Positions 15,844 through 24,962 of a stretch of DNA of 64,000 bases are shown here, in pieces. The stretch is taken from contig JBHGXS010000067.1 in the NCBI GenBank assembly GCA_041920565.1, forward strand, positions 124,001 through 188,000, given 5' to 3'. Both the position numbers and the translations under genes were made by a program. The stretch's first letter is position 1; every line of letters begins with the position of its first letter. The stretch is from JAGHKQ01 sp041920565. Lineage in GTDB: Bacteria; Bacillota; Bacilli; Bacillales; Bacillaceae_G. The notes beneath the pieces are model-generated. The model saw only the letters and a list, made by a program, of their open reading frames with translations. It was not told where the DNA came from and made no database searches.

Positions 15844-17355
15844 CTACCTCCCTATCCCTAACGCCTGCAACGTGGCGCTGATCGGCTCAGCAAGCACGCC
15901 CGGCACGATGCCGATGGCTAAAATAAAGAACATTAATACAAACACGGGAACAAACTCCCATCCTCTTACATCCGCAGTTGTTGTATACGGTTCCTTGCGC
16001 GCACCAAATGTAATCCCCAGCACCGCACGCAACAAGTAGGCTGCCGTTAAGATGATTCCTAACGTACCGACTGCCGCGATAATCGGCATGCTTTTAAATA
16101 AGCCTAAAAACGCTAAAAACTCACTGACGAAGCCGGACATGCTTGGAAGTCCTAACGATGCCATCGCACCTGCGAGCAAAAATCCCGATAAAATCGGAAC
16201 ATGTTTCGCTAAAGCGCCAAGACGCTTCATATCGGATGTTCCAAAGCGGTCTTCAATCAGTCCAAGCAAGAAGAACAACAGTGCCGCAATCAAACCGTGC
16301 GATACGACTTGGAAAATGGCTCCCTTTACCCCTGCAGCATTTAAAGACGCTAATCCGATCAGCACAATTCCCATATGCGAAATACTGGAATATGCCAGCA
16401 CTTTTCGGAAGTCCGTTTGAATCAGCGCCAAAAATGCGCCGTACAATAGGTTGATTACCCCTAAAATCGCCAAGAATACCGCAAATTCTTCAAATTGCTC
16501 AGGAAATAATCCCATACCGAAACGAATCATTCCGTACGCCCCGATTTTTAAGAGTACGCCCGCGTGCAGCATAACCACTGCCGGCGGCGCCTGCACGTGA
16601 ACGTTGACCATCCAGCGATGCAACGGGAAAATCGGAAGCTTAATGCCAAACGCAATCAGAAGACCGATAAATAACCCGAGGCGAAGTGTTTCTGAAATCG
16701 GCGCAAACAATCGGGCTTGGCCCGCAGTCAATACATCCTGCAATATTTCAATGTTTGCCGTACCCGTACGGGCAAATAAAATGGTAAAGATAATCAACAA
16801 GATGGCGGAGCCGATTCCGTTATAAATCAGGAAGCTGTATGCCGCTTTTTCACTGGCGAACTTGCCCCATCGTCCAACAAGGAAAAACATCGGAACGAGA
16901 GTCACTTCGAAAAAGATAAAGAATAAAATTAAGTTCTTCGCAGCGAATACGCCCAGCATCCCGATTTCAAGAATTAACAGAAGCATATAAAAGCCGCGCA
17001 CTTGTTGTTTGATGGAAAAAGCAGCGATGGCTGCCAATGTTCCCAATACAGCCGTCAGCATCATCATGACGAAAGAAAATCCGTCGATGCCAAGCTCATA
17101 CGGTACATTGAAGAACTGCCCTTTCAATTCCGGGAAGTTTCCGAATTGAATCCAGTCCGCTTTTTCTGCAAACTCATCAAACGCAGTACCTGATAAATAC
17201 GTTCCATAAAGAATGAGAGAACAGGCAAGCGGCAACACCGTTGCTGCTGTCCCGATAAAACGCGCGGCTTTGTTCTCGGATTTCGGAACAAATGCCAATG
17301 CCAAAATACCTAAAAGCGGGGAGAAGATAAAAAGTGTTAAAAAGAAGCTGCTCAT
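15844..17355 (-). CDS. nuoM: NADH-quinone oxidoreductase subunit M
   Basis: Antiporter-like membrane subunit of complex I, 503 residues, with the conserved Glu helix (ILFFIFFEVTLVPMFFLVGRWG) and the proton-channel helix (FRKVLAYSSISHMGIVLIGL). The start codon overlaps the nuoL stop (TAATG), indicating translational coupling. Confidence 0.95.
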   Translation of the reverse strand: MSSFFLTLFIFSPLLGILALAFVPKSENKAARFIGTAATVLPLACSLILYGTYLSGTAFDEFAEKADWIQFGNFPELKGQFFNVPYELGIDGFSFVMMMLTAVLGTLAAIAAFSIKQQVRGFYMLLLILEIGMLGVFAAKNLILFFIFFEVTLVPMFFLVGRWGKFASEKAAYSFLIYNGIGSAILLIIFTILFARTGTANIEILQDVLTAGQARLFAPISETLRLGLFIGLLIAFGIKLPIFPLHRWMVNVHVQAPPAVVMLHAGVLLKIGAYGMIRFGMGLFPEQFEEFAVFLAILGVINLLYGAFLALIQTDFRKVLAYSSISHMGIVLIGLASLNAAGVKGAIFQVVSHGLIAALLFFLLGLIEDRFGTSDMKRLGALAKHVPILSGFLLAGAMASLGLPSMSGFVSEFLAFLGLFKSMPIIAAVGTLGIILTAAYLLRAVLGITFGARKEPYTTTADVRGWEFVPVFVLMFFILAIGIVPGVLAEPISATLQALGIGR

Positions 17356-19217
17356 TATAGATACCCCCCTGTTACCGCAAGAATCACAAGCAGAACCGCC
17401 AAGCCCACAAACGTCACTGCTCCATATACTTGCACTTGACCGTTTTGCATTCTTGAGCCAAAGGAGCTGATTCCTCTAACGATCATCACGATCCCCTGTG
17501 CGATTCCCTCTATCACAAACTTTTCAATACCTTGCAATACGAACGCGATTCCCTTCGTAAGCGGAAGAATCGTCACGCCGTAAATCTCATCGATGTAGTA
17601 TTTATTTTTCAATATATCGTATCCAACAGAGCTCTCACCTGTAAGCCAGTCGCGGGCCATGCTTCCTTTGCCGTAAATAAGATACGCCAAGAAAATGCCG
17701 GCAAGCGACACAAGCGTCGCAACAATCATAATCCAAGCTGGGCCATGCCCTTCATGAACTGTAAAGGCAACGTCTTCTGTGAGCCAATCCCCTAGGAATG
17801 TCCCAAACCATGGCGTATTGATATATCCCGCCACAACTGCAAGGACGCCAAGCACCATCATCGGAATCGTCATAACGCTTGGAGATTCATGGACTCCCTT
17901 CTGTTCCTTGCGCGGCTTCCCTGTAAATACAAGGAAATATAAGCGGAACATGTAAAATGCCGTACAGAAGGCAGCCGCCACCGCTACCCAGAACAAGGCA
18001 TAGTTGCCGTGCTCCCAAGCTGCTACCAGAATTTCATCTTTACTGAAAAAGCCGGAGAAGAGCGGCACTCCGCTGATTGCCATTGTCCCGATTAAGAAAA
18101 GCGTGCCGGTAATCTTCATTTTGTTAAATAAGCCGCCCATCTCTTCGATATTTTGTGTATGCGCAGCATGAATGACGCTTCCTGCCGCTAAAAAGAGCAA
18201 GGCTTTAAAAAATGCATGCGTCGTTAAGTGGAACACCCCTGCCACATACCCGGCAGATCCCAACGCCAGCATCATGTATCCGAGCTGGCTGACTGTGGAG
18301 TAAGCAAGCACGCGTTTAATATTCGTCTGCACCAGGCCGATAGAAGCAGCAAAAATCGCCGTAAAGCCGCCGATAAAAGCTACTGTCATCATCGCTGTTT
18401 CACTTGCAGAGAACAGCGGGAACATCGCCGCCACCAAGTACACCCCTGCAGCAACCATCGTTGCAGCATGGATTAAAGCCGATACCGGAGTCGGACCTTC
18501 CATGGCATCCGGAAGCCATGTATGAAGCGGAAACTGACCGGACTTTCCAATTGCCCCGACGAAAATTAAAATTGCCGTCAAAGTAATCATGGTTGTTGAA
18601 ATATTTCCGGCTTGCACCGCTTTGAAAATCTCATCATATTCAAAGCTGCCTGCTTGCCAGAACAGCAAAATCATGCCGATAAATAAGCCGACGTCCCCGA
18701 TGCGCGTCATGATGAACGCCTTTTTTGCAGCTGCTTTCGCTTCTTCTTTAAAGAAGTAGAAGCCGATCAGCAAGAAGGAACCAAGCCCCACCAGCTCCCA
18801 GAAGATATAAAGCTGCAATAGATTCGTAGACAGAACGAGCCCCAACATCGCAAATGTAAACAACCCTAAATACGCATAGAAAATGTGAAATCTCTCATCC
18901 CCATGCATGTATCCTTTTGAGTAAATGTGCACCAAAAAGCTGACAAGCGTTACGATAAACAGCATCAATGCATTCAGCGCATTAACTTCAAAGCCGAATG
19001 TAATAGTTACATCCCCGATTTGCAGCCAGCTCCACTCCCCCTTAAAAGTGGATGCCGACAAGCGTTCCATCAATACGAGAACTGCACCTGCAAAAGATAA
19101 AAAGGTAAGCGACATACCGATGTAGCTGCTGTTTTCCTTCATCTTCTTGCCAACCATGAGCAATAATCCAAACGATACAAGCGGGAAAAGCGGTATAAGC
19201 CAAGCATATTCCATCAT
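17355..19217 (-). CDS. nuoL: NADH-quinone oxidoreductase subunit L
   Basis: Distal antiporter-like subunit with the lateral amphipathic helix at the C-terminus, 620 residues. Motifs include LYIFWELVGLGSFLLIGFYF, TWLPDAMEGPTPVSALIHAATMV and IKRVLAYSTVSQLGYMMLALG. Last helix (VYGAVTFVGLAVLLVILAVTG) anchors the lateral arm. Confidence 0.95.
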   Translation of the reverse strand: MMEYAWLIPLFPLVSFGLLLMVGKKMKENSSYIGMSLTFLSFAGAVLVLMERLSASTFKGEWSWLQIGDVTITFGFEVNALNALMLFIVTLVSFLVHIYSKGYMHGDERFHIFYAYLGLFTFAMLGLVLSTNLLQLYIFWELVGLGSFLLIGFYFFKEEAKAAAKKAFIMTRIGDVGLFIGMILLFWQAGSFEYDEIFKAVQAGNISTTMITLTAILIFVGAIGKSGQFPLHTWLPDAMEGPTPVSALIHAATMVAAGVYLVAAMFPLFSASETAMMTVAFIGGFTAIFAASIGLVQTNIKRVLAYSTVSQLGYMMLALGSAGYVAGVFHLTTHAFFKALLFLAAGSVIHAAHTQNIEEMGGLFNKMKITGTLFLIGTMAISGVPLFSGFFSKDEILVAAWEHGNYALFWVAVAAAFCTAFYMFRLYFLVFTGKPRKEQKGVHESPSVMTIPMMVLGVLAVVAGYINTPWFGTFLGDWLTEDVAFTVHEGHGPAWIMIVATLVSLAGIFLAYLIYGKGSMARDWLTGESSVGYDILKNKYYIDEIYGVTILPLTKGIAFVLQGIEKFVIEGIAQGIVMIVRGISSFGSRMQNGQVQVYGAVTFVGLAVLLVILAVTGGYL

Positions 19218-19235
19218 CGTATCACCTTCCCCTCT

Positions 19236-19550
19236 TTAATGCTTCAATGAATCCATTTCATCTGTATTAACAGTTGCGCGGTTTCGGTACAATGCGATCA
19301 GAATAGCAAGCCCAACCGCTGCCTCCGCTGCAGCTACCGTAATGGTAAACAACGAGAAAATTTGCCCCGTGATGTTCGGGAATAACCCAAGCTTACTGAA
19401 TGCCACTAAATTTAAGTTCGCCGCATTCAGCATAAGCTCAATACAAATTAATACAATGACCGTGTTCCGTTTTGTCAGAGCGCCGTATAGTCCGATGCAA
19501 AACAGAATAATCGCAAGGGCAAGATAGGCGGAAACAGGAACGTTACTCAT
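19236..19550 (-). CDS. nuoK: NADH-quinone oxidoreductase subunit K
   Basis: Three-helix subunit with buried Glu residues on the quinone-to-antiporter axis (VLICIELMLNAANLNLVAF and AAEAAVGLAILIAL). Start at 19550 (MSNVPVSAYLALAII) gives the usual 104 residues and overlaps the nuoJ stop as ATGAGTAA; the open frame upstream to 19577 is inside nuoJ. Confidence 0.94.
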   Translation of the reverse strand: MSNVPVSAYLALAIILFCIGLYGALTKRNTVIVLICIELMLNAANLNLVAFSKLGLFPNITGQIFSLFTITVAAAEAAVGLAILIALYRNRATVNTDEMDSLKH

Positions 19551-20076
19551 CGGATTTCGCCTCCTCTTCCTTATCATCTTTTTTTGCCAAAATAATCGCT
19601 CCTACAAGCGCTACCAAGAGCAGAACGGAAGTCAGCTCAAACGGAATGATGTACTTCGAGTACAAAGCCAGACCAATTTGCTTTGTATTTTCTTCGTGAA
19701 GCGCCGCGTGTTGACTGATCGATTGGTCAGCAAAGTCCAGATTATAGACCGCCATGTATAATACCGCTCCAAACGCTATCACTCCAAGCAGCACAAGAAA
19801 ACGCCGCAGGAAGCTTCCGCTTGCTTCCGTTTCATCGTTATGCTTCGTCAGCATAATGCCAAAAATCATGATAATCGTAACTGCTCCCGAGTAAATCAGC
19901 ACTTGCACTACGGCTACAAACTCGGCAGACAGCATCACATACAAGCCCGCGATACTTAAGAAGGTGAAGACAAGCGCGAGCATCATATGCATGACTTTCG
20001 TTAAGTTCAGCATTAAAATTCCGCCCAAGATGGCGATTAATGCTAATGCTAAAAACGCCAGCAGCTCGCCGCTCAT
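19543..20076 (-). CDS. nuoJ: NADH-quinone oxidoreductase subunit J
   Basis: Five-helix membrane subunit, 177 residues, with the conserved helix VQVLIYSGAVTIIMIFGIML (family site of conformational change). The C-terminus is highly charged (KKDDKEEEAKSDE). The ATG overlaps the nuoI stop by 4 bases. Confidence 0.94.
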   Translation of the reverse strand: MSGELLAFLALALIAILGGILMLNLTKVMHMMLALVFTFLSIAGLYVMLSAEFVAVVQVLIYSGAVTIIMIFGIMLTKHNDETEASGSFLRRFLVLLGVIAFGAVLYMAVYNLDFADQSISQHAALHEENTKQIGLALYSKYIIPFELTSVLLLVALVGAIILAKKDDKEEEAKSDE

Positions 20077-20492
20077 GCCTTATTCTCCTTTCTCACGTTC
20101 GTATCGTTTTCATCCAGCCATTCCAAATTTTTAAACAGATCATCACGCGTAAATTCTGCCAGCTCAAAATTGCTTGTCATTATGATCGCCTCTGTCGGAC
20201 ACACTTCCGTACAAAGGTCACAAAGAATGCAAATTTCAAAGTTAATATCGTACGTATCTATGATTTTTCCTTTTTTCGTCGGGTCCGGGTGTTTTTTTCC
20301 TGTTAACTGAATGCAATCCGTTGGGCAAATTTGCGCACACTGATTACACACGATACACTTTTCCGGATAAAATTTTTGAATCCCACGAAAACGGTCCGGC
20401 AGCGGAAGCGGCTGATTTGGATAATCGTACGTTACTTTCGTTTTCGTCAAGTTGTTCAGGGTATATTTTAAGCCTTTCAATAACCCTACCAT
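20073..20492 (-). CDS. nuoI: NADH-quinone oxidoreductase subunit I (2x[4Fe-4S])
   Basis: Peripheral-arm ferredoxin-like subunit carrying clusters N6a and N6b. Both motifs are intact: CIVCNQCAQICPTDC and CILCDLCTEVCP. 139 residues. Separated from nuoH by 179 bases that hold a dispersed hairpin repeat. Confidence 0.95.
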   Translation of the reverse strand: MVGLLKGLKYTLNNLTKTKVTYDYPNQPLPLPDRFRGIQKFYPEKCIVCNQCAQICPTDCIQLTGKKHPDPTKKGKIIDTYDINFEICILCDLCTEVCPTEAIIMTSNFELAEFTRDDLFKNLEWLDENDTNVRKENKA

Positions 20493-20524
20493 GCCATCAA
20501 CCCCTTATTTGAATTCCCACTAAA

Positions 20525-20644
20525 AAAAGCGTAACCGGCTCGTTCAGGCGCAGAAGGCAAGGTTCTCCGCCCTAAAAGGCGCTTTTTGCCTTTTTGTGGC
20601 GGAGGTCCTTGGCCGGAAGCACCTTGCCGGCGGAGCTAGACATG
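20525..20644. repeat. Dispersed hairpin repeat inside the nuo operon (copy A)
   Basis: Starts AAAAAGCGTAACCGGCTCGTTC and ends GCCGGCGGAGCTAGACA. Internal inverted repeats include CTCCGCC...GGCGGAG and AAAGGC...GCCTTT. The complement of 31504-31623 aligns along its whole length (shared CCGGCTCGTTC, CAAGGTTCTCCG, GCCGGCG and AGCTAGACA). It lies between nuoI and nuoH. Confidence 0.85.
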
Positions 20645-20671
20645 CCCCAAATTTTTATATTTTCTTATCCT

Positions 20672-21673
20672 TTAGAAAAATAATTCTTTAAATATAGCTG
20701 TCAGGAAAATGTTTGCGAGCGCTACAGGCAGCAGCACCTTCCATCCAAACTCCATCAATTGATCCGCACGAAGACGAGGGAACGTCACGCGGAACCAGAT
20801 CAGCAAGAACACTACAGCACTGAATTTTAACGCAAACCATACAGCACCCGGAATAAAGCCTAAAAAGGCAATCGGCTGCCAGCCGCCTAAATATAGGACG
20901 GTTGTTAGCGAAGCCATTGCGAAAAAGTATACATATTCAGAGAGCATAAAAAACGCCCAGCGGAATCCCGAATATTCCGTGTGATATCCGGAAACGAGCT
21001 CGGATTCTGCTTCCGGCAAATCAAACGGTGTACGGTTCAATTCTGATACCGCTGCAATCAAGAAGACCAGAAACCCGATTGGCTGTACGAAAATATGCCA
21101 TACGTGCTTTTGGGACTCTACAATTTCATTTAAATTCAAAGTGCCTGTCAGAAGCACAACACCTAATACGCTCATAACAAGCGGAATTTCGTAGGAAATC
21201 ATCTGGGCCGCAGCACGCATTCCTCCAAGCAAGGAGTATTTGTTGTTGGAAGCCCAGCCGCCTGTCACCACGCCAATTGTTGTAATACCGGAAACGGCAA
21301 TGTAATACAAAAGACCTACACCGATGTCTGCAAATTGCAGTTTGTCCGTAAACGGAATTGTTGCAAGCACCATAAATGCAGGCGCAAACGCAATGACCGG
21401 CGCTAAAATAAACAATGGCTTGTCGGCCGCTTTCGGGATAGTATCTTCTTTTATAAGAAGCTTCAACACGTCTGCCACCGTCTGCAAGAGACCAAAGCGT
21501 CCGCCGACTTGGTTCGGTCCGATGCGCCCCTGCATGAAGCCCATGACTTTACGCTCCGCCAAAATGCCGTACGTAACGAATCCTAATACAACAAACAGCA
21601 AAATAACAGCCAATCCGAAAAAGATAAGAAAATTCGTCCAACCAGGAGTAGATTCCAAGAGGTTTTCAATCAT
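20672..21673 (-). CDS. nuoH: NADH-quinone oxidoreductase subunit H
   Basis: Membrane subunit forming much of the quinone chamber with NuoB and NuoD. 333 residues, eight predicted helices, with conserved GRIGPNQVGG and the charged loop LNRTPFDLPEAESELVSGYHTEYSG. The ATG overlaps the nuoD stop (TAATG). Confidence 0.95.
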   Translation of the reverse strand: MIENLLESTPGWTNFLIFFGLAVILLFVVLGFVTYGILAERKVMGFMQGRIGPNQVGGRFGLLQTVADVLKLLIKEDTIPKAADKPLFILAPVIAFAPAFMVLATIPFTDKLQFADIGVGLLYYIAVSGITTIGVVTGGWASNNKYSLLGGMRAAAQMISYEIPLVMSVLGVVLLTGTLNLNEIVESQKHVWHIFVQPIGFLVFLIAAVSELNRTPFDLPEAESELVSGYHTEYSGFRWAFFMLSEYVYFFAMASLTTVLYLGGWQPIAFLGFIPGAVWFALKFSAVVFLLIWFRVTFPRLRADQLMEFGWKVLLPVALANIFLTAIFKELFF

Positions 21674-22773
21674 TACCCGTCTACCTCCCCAAGCACAATA
21701 TCCACGCCGCCTAAAATGGTAATTAAGTTTGCGATGTTTTCGCCTTTTAACAGCTTCGGTAAAATTTGCAGGTTATAAAAAGATGGTCTTCGGAACTTCA
21801 AGCGATACGGTTCTTTTTTGCCGTCGCTTGCGATGTAGCAGCCGATTTCTCCCCTTGGCGATTCAATGCGTACATATGCTTCGCCCTTCGGCGCTTTAAT
21901 AATTTTCGGCACCTTCGCAAGGATTGGTCCTTCAGCCGGGAATTGCTCCACCGCCTGTTCAATGATTTTGAGGGATTCCTCAATTTCTCTCATGCGGCAC
22001 ATGTAGCGATCCCAGGCATCCCCTGTTTCGCCGACCGGCACATCAAAGTCAAAGCGATCATAAATGGAGTATGGCTCATCTTTGCGAAGATCCCACTTGA
22101 CGCCCGTGCAGCGTAAGTTCGCTCCGCTTAAGGAATATTCGATTGCTTCTTCTTTTGTATAAATGCCGATGCCTTTGACACGATTTACGAAGATTTCGTT
22201 TCCTGTCACAAGCTCATGATAGCCCTCCAGCTGCTCTCTCATATACGGCACGAACTCCCGCACTTTTTCGATCCAGCCTTCCGGAGCATCCCATTTGACG
22301 CCGCCGACACGCATGTAATTGAATGTCAAACGAGCACCGCACAGTTCATTTAATAGATTAATAATCATTTCGCGCTCACGGAATGCATACAGAAACGGAC
22401 TCACCGCCCCGATATCAAGCAGGTTCGTCCCCCACCATACAAGATGGCTGGCAATGCGGCCGAGCTCCATCGCGAGGACGCGCAGGTATTCTGCACGTTC
22501 CGGCACCTCGATGCCCATCATTGTTTCTACAGCATGGCAAATGACATAATTGTTTGTCATCGCCGATAAGTAATCCATACGGTCCGTATACGGAATGATT
22601 TGTGTATACTGTAAACTCTCCGCCAGCTTCTCTGTTCCACGATGAAGATACCCGATTACAGGTGTAGCTTCCTTAATGATTTCCCCGTCAATTTTAAGTA
22701 CAAGGCGAAATACACCGTGTGTACTGGGATGCTGGGGGCCAACGTTGAGAAGCATTTCTTCAGTACGAATCAT
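21673..22773 (-). CDS. nuoD: NADH-quinone oxidoreductase subunit D
   Basis: 49-kDa quinone-site subunit, related to the NiFe-hydrogenase large subunit. 366 residues; the quinone-binding His loop (GPQHPSTHGVFRL), GYLHRGTEKL and the C-terminal GGVDIVLGEVDG are present. Stand-alone gene, not fused to nuoC. Confidence 0.95.
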   Translation of the reverse strand: MIRTEEMLLNVGPQHPSTHGVFRLVLKIDGEIIKEATPVIGYLHRGTEKLAESLQYTQIIPYTDRMDYLSAMTNNYVICHAVETMMGIEVPERAEYLRVLAMELGRIASHLVWWGTNLLDIGAVSPFLYAFREREMIINLLNELCGARLTFNYMRVGGVKWDAPEGWIEKVREFVPYMREQLEGYHELVTGNEIFVNRVKGIGIYTKEEAIEYSLSGANLRCTGVKWDLRKDEPYSIYDRFDFDVPVGETGDAWDRYMCRMREIEESLKIIEQAVEQFPAEGPILAKVPKIIKAPKGEAYVRIESPRGEIGCYIASDGKKEPYRLKFRRPSFYNLQILPKLLKGENIANLITILGGVDIVLGEVDG

Positions 22774-22778
22774 ATTTG

Positions 22779-23978
22779 CTACACCTCCACATCAAACGGT
22801 TCATAGTCTTTTCGAAGCGGATATCCGACCCAATCGTCCGGCAAAAGAATGCGTTTTAAGTTCGGATGCCCCTCGAAAACGATGCCCAATAAGTCATAAG
22901 CTTCACGTTCCGGCCAGTTTGCTCCTTCCCAAATCGGTGCTACAGAAGCAACTTTCGGCTCATCTCTATCAACCTTTACTTTTATCGCTACAGACTGTTT
23001 ATTCTTATAAGAATATAAGTGTACATACACTTCCATATGAGTGACAAAATCCGTGCCATGCAGTTCAGATACATAATTGAAGGCAAGCTGCTCATTATAC
23101 TTTAAGAATTCCGCTACTTTAAAGTATTTCTCTTTCTTTATAACAAGCGTCGGCACATCCTTGGACAAGCGGTTAATGTATGCTTCCTCAAGCGCTTCCT
23201 TGCCAAAATGCTCTTCAATCACCTTCACGTACTTATCTAAATATGGCTGGTTTGGTGACAGCTTCTCTTCGGCCGGCGCTGCTTGTTCCGCTTTGCCCGC
23301 TGCAGCTGCTCTGGCTTTCGCCGCTGCGGCCGCTTTGGCTTTCGCTGCTGCAATCGCCTTGGCCTTTTCGTCGTCTCCGCCTGCCGCGCCTTCTTGCTTC
23401 GCCATCGCCTCCGCCTTGGCTTTGGCTGCTGCGGCTGCTTTCGCTTTCGCCGCCGCGATAGCTTTGGCCTTCTCATCATCTCCTGCCGGCACATCTCCTT
23501 CTCCGGCTTTTTGCTTCGCCAATGCCGCTGCTTTCGCCTTAGCTGCCGCGGCTGCCTTAGCCTTTGCCAGAGCAATCGCTTTCGCTTTTTCGTCATCTCC
23601 ATCAGCTTCGCTTGCCTCTTCATCTTTTTGCTTCGCCAGTGCTGCCGCTTTCGCCTTAGCTGCTGCGGCTGCTTTCGCTTTTGCAGCTGCTAATGCTTTT
23701 TCCTTATCGTCCGCAGCTTCGCCTTGAGATTCCTCGGCTTTTGCCGCTGCCCGTTGCTTCACTAGTTCCAACGCTTTGGCTTTCGCTTCTGCTGCCGCTC
23801 GCTTCTTCGCGTCTTCCAAGCTTTCTGCCACCGTTTTTGACAGCGCTTTCTTATCCTCTTCTGCCTCTTTTTCTTTCCCTGCTGCAGCTTGTCTTTCCGC
23901 AAGCTTTCGCATAGCCGCTTCCTTTGCTTTTGCAGCAGCTTCCTTCTTTAATTCATCCAAACTTTTTTGATCGCTCAT
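22779..23978 (-). CDS. nuoC: NADH-quinone oxidoreductase subunit C with long Ala/Lys repeat extension
   Basis: 30-kDa subunit of the peripheral arm. The conserved domain is confined to about residues 240-399 (PTLVIKKEKYFKVAEFLK... ending WVGYPLRKDYEPFDVEV, with the family's GHPNLKRILLPDDW). Residues 1-235 are a charged low-complexity extension. From about 85 it contains four similar blocks of about 35 residues built on AKAIALAKAKAAAAAKAKAA separated by acidic DDEK linkers, probably a long helix or coiled coil. B. cereus-type NuoC proteins carry related extensions. The function of the extension is unknown. Confidence 0.93.
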   Translation of the reverse strand: MSDQKSLDELKKEAAAKAKEAAMRKLAERQAAAGKEKEAEEDKKALSKTVAESLEDAKKRAAAEAKAKALELVKQRAAAKAEESQGEAADDKEKALAAAKAKAAAAAKAKAAALAKQKDEEASEADGDDEKAKAIALAKAKAAAAAKAKAAALAKQKAGEGDVPAGDDEKAKAIAAAKAKAAAAAKAKAEAMAKQEGAAGGDDEKAKAIAAAKAKAAAAAKARAAAAGKAEQAAPAEEKLSPNQPYLDKYVKVIEEHFGKEALEEAYINRLSKDVPTLVIKKEKYFKVAEFLKYNEQLAFNYVSELHGTDFVTHMEVYVHLYSYKNKQSVAIKVKVDRDEPKVASVAPIWEGANWPEREAYDLLGIVFEGHPNLKRILLPDDWVGYPLRKDYEPFDVEV

Positions 23979-24493
23979 CGATTCGTCACCTGCTTCCCTG
24001 TCTTGGCTTCATAACGAATCTTTTCTTTTAATTTATTAATCCCATAAATAAGAGCTGCCGGATTTGGCGGGCAACCCGGAATGTATACATCAACCGGAAC
24101 GAGCTGGTCAACCCCTTTTACAACCGCATAGGATTTCACATACGGTCCTCCTGCAGTTGCACAAGATCCCATGGCAATTACCCATTTTGGTTCCGGCATT
24201 TGATCATACAGGCGGCGAACGATGGGAGCCATTTTTTTCGTGACGGTTCCAGACACAATCATTACGTCAGATTGACGAGGAGACGTACGGAAGAATGAAC
24301 CGAATCGATCTAAATCATAATGGGAGGAACCTACCCCCATCATCTCAATGGCGCAGCATGCCAATCCGAATGTCATCGGCCAAAGCGAATTGCTTCGAGC
24401 CCATCCTTTTAATTGCTCTAATGTAGTAAAAAAGATATTTTGCTCCAACTCTTTCATTTCATCCGGATGAAGTTCATTGAAATTTATAGCCAT
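23975..24493 (-). CDS. nuoB: NADH-quinone oxidoreductase subunit B ([4Fe-4S] N2)
   Basis: Carries the terminal N2 cluster that reduces quinone. The ligands are seen as LACCAIEMM, GSCATAGG and PGCPPNP. Start at 24493 gives MAINFNELHPDEMKELEQNIFF and 172 residues, overlapping the nuoA end by 10 bases; the longer frame from a TTG at 24514 is unlikely. Confidence 0.95.
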   Translation of the reverse strand: MAINFNELHPDEMKELEQNIFFTTLEQLKGWARSNSLWPMTFGLACCAIEMMGVGSSHYDLDRFGSFFRTSPRQSDVMIVSGTVTKKMAPIVRRLYDQMPEPKWVIAMGSCATAGGPYVKSYAVVKGVDQLVPVDVYIPGCPPNPAALIYGINKLKEKIRYEAKTGKQVTNR

Positions 24494-24852
24494 TTTAACA
24501 CCTTCTTCTTCCAAGCATAGATAAGCCCAATGAGCAGCATTACAACAAAGATGAGCATTTCAATGAGCGCAAACAATCCCAATTTATCGTATGCGACGGC
24601 CCATGGATATAAGAAGACCGTTTCCACATCAAAAATGACAAACAGTAATGCAAAAATATAATAGCGGGCATGGAACCGCACATTAGCCTCATGAAACGGC
24701 TCAATACCGCTTTCATATGTGGTTTGCTTTGCCGCGCTCGGCCTGTTTGGACGAAGCAGCTTACCGAGCGTTAAAGCAACGACCGGCAGCAAAATGCCTA
24801 AGAGTAAAAATACAACTACAATGACATAATTGTTTTGATACACATTGAACAT
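24484..24852 (-). CDS. nuoA: NADH-quinone oxidoreductase subunit A
   Basis: First gene of the operon. A 122-residue, three-helix membrane protein with the conserved YESGIEPF and FDVETVFLYPWA motifs near the quinone site. GGGGGGAGGG lies upstream of the ATG. Upstream DNA has a 12-bp inverted repeat that may regulate the operon. Confidence 0.95.
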   Translation of the reverse strand: MFNVYQNNYVIVVVFLLLGILLPVVALTLGKLLRPNRPSAAKQTTYESGIEPFHEANVRFHARYYIFALLFVIFDVETVFLYPWAVAYDKLGLFALIEMLIFVVMLLIGLIYAWKKKVLKWL

Positions 24853-24912
24853 TGTGATACCCTCCCCCCTTATATGTCATGCCAAGTATGCCCCTTAAAA
24901 ATTAAGATAAGT

Positions 24913-24953
24913 TTACATTATTTATTATTTTTTAATTTTTCTAAATAATGTAA
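24913..24953. promoter_or_regulatory. 12-bp inverted repeat upstream of nuoA
   Basis: TTACATTATTTA (24913-24924) and TAAATAATGTAA (24942-24953) are perfect inverted copies 17 bases apart, in very AT-rich DNA 60-100 bases upstream of the nuoA start. It could be an operator or a cruciform; no regulator is recognised. Confidence 0.5.
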
Positions 24954-24962
24954 TCGTAAACA

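Noticed and set aside
23077..23727. Plus-strand 216-codon frame and other long frames over nuoC
   Set aside because: Shadow frames of the GC-rich Ala/Lys repeat in nuoC; Ala/Phe/Ser-rich complement with no ribosome binding site.
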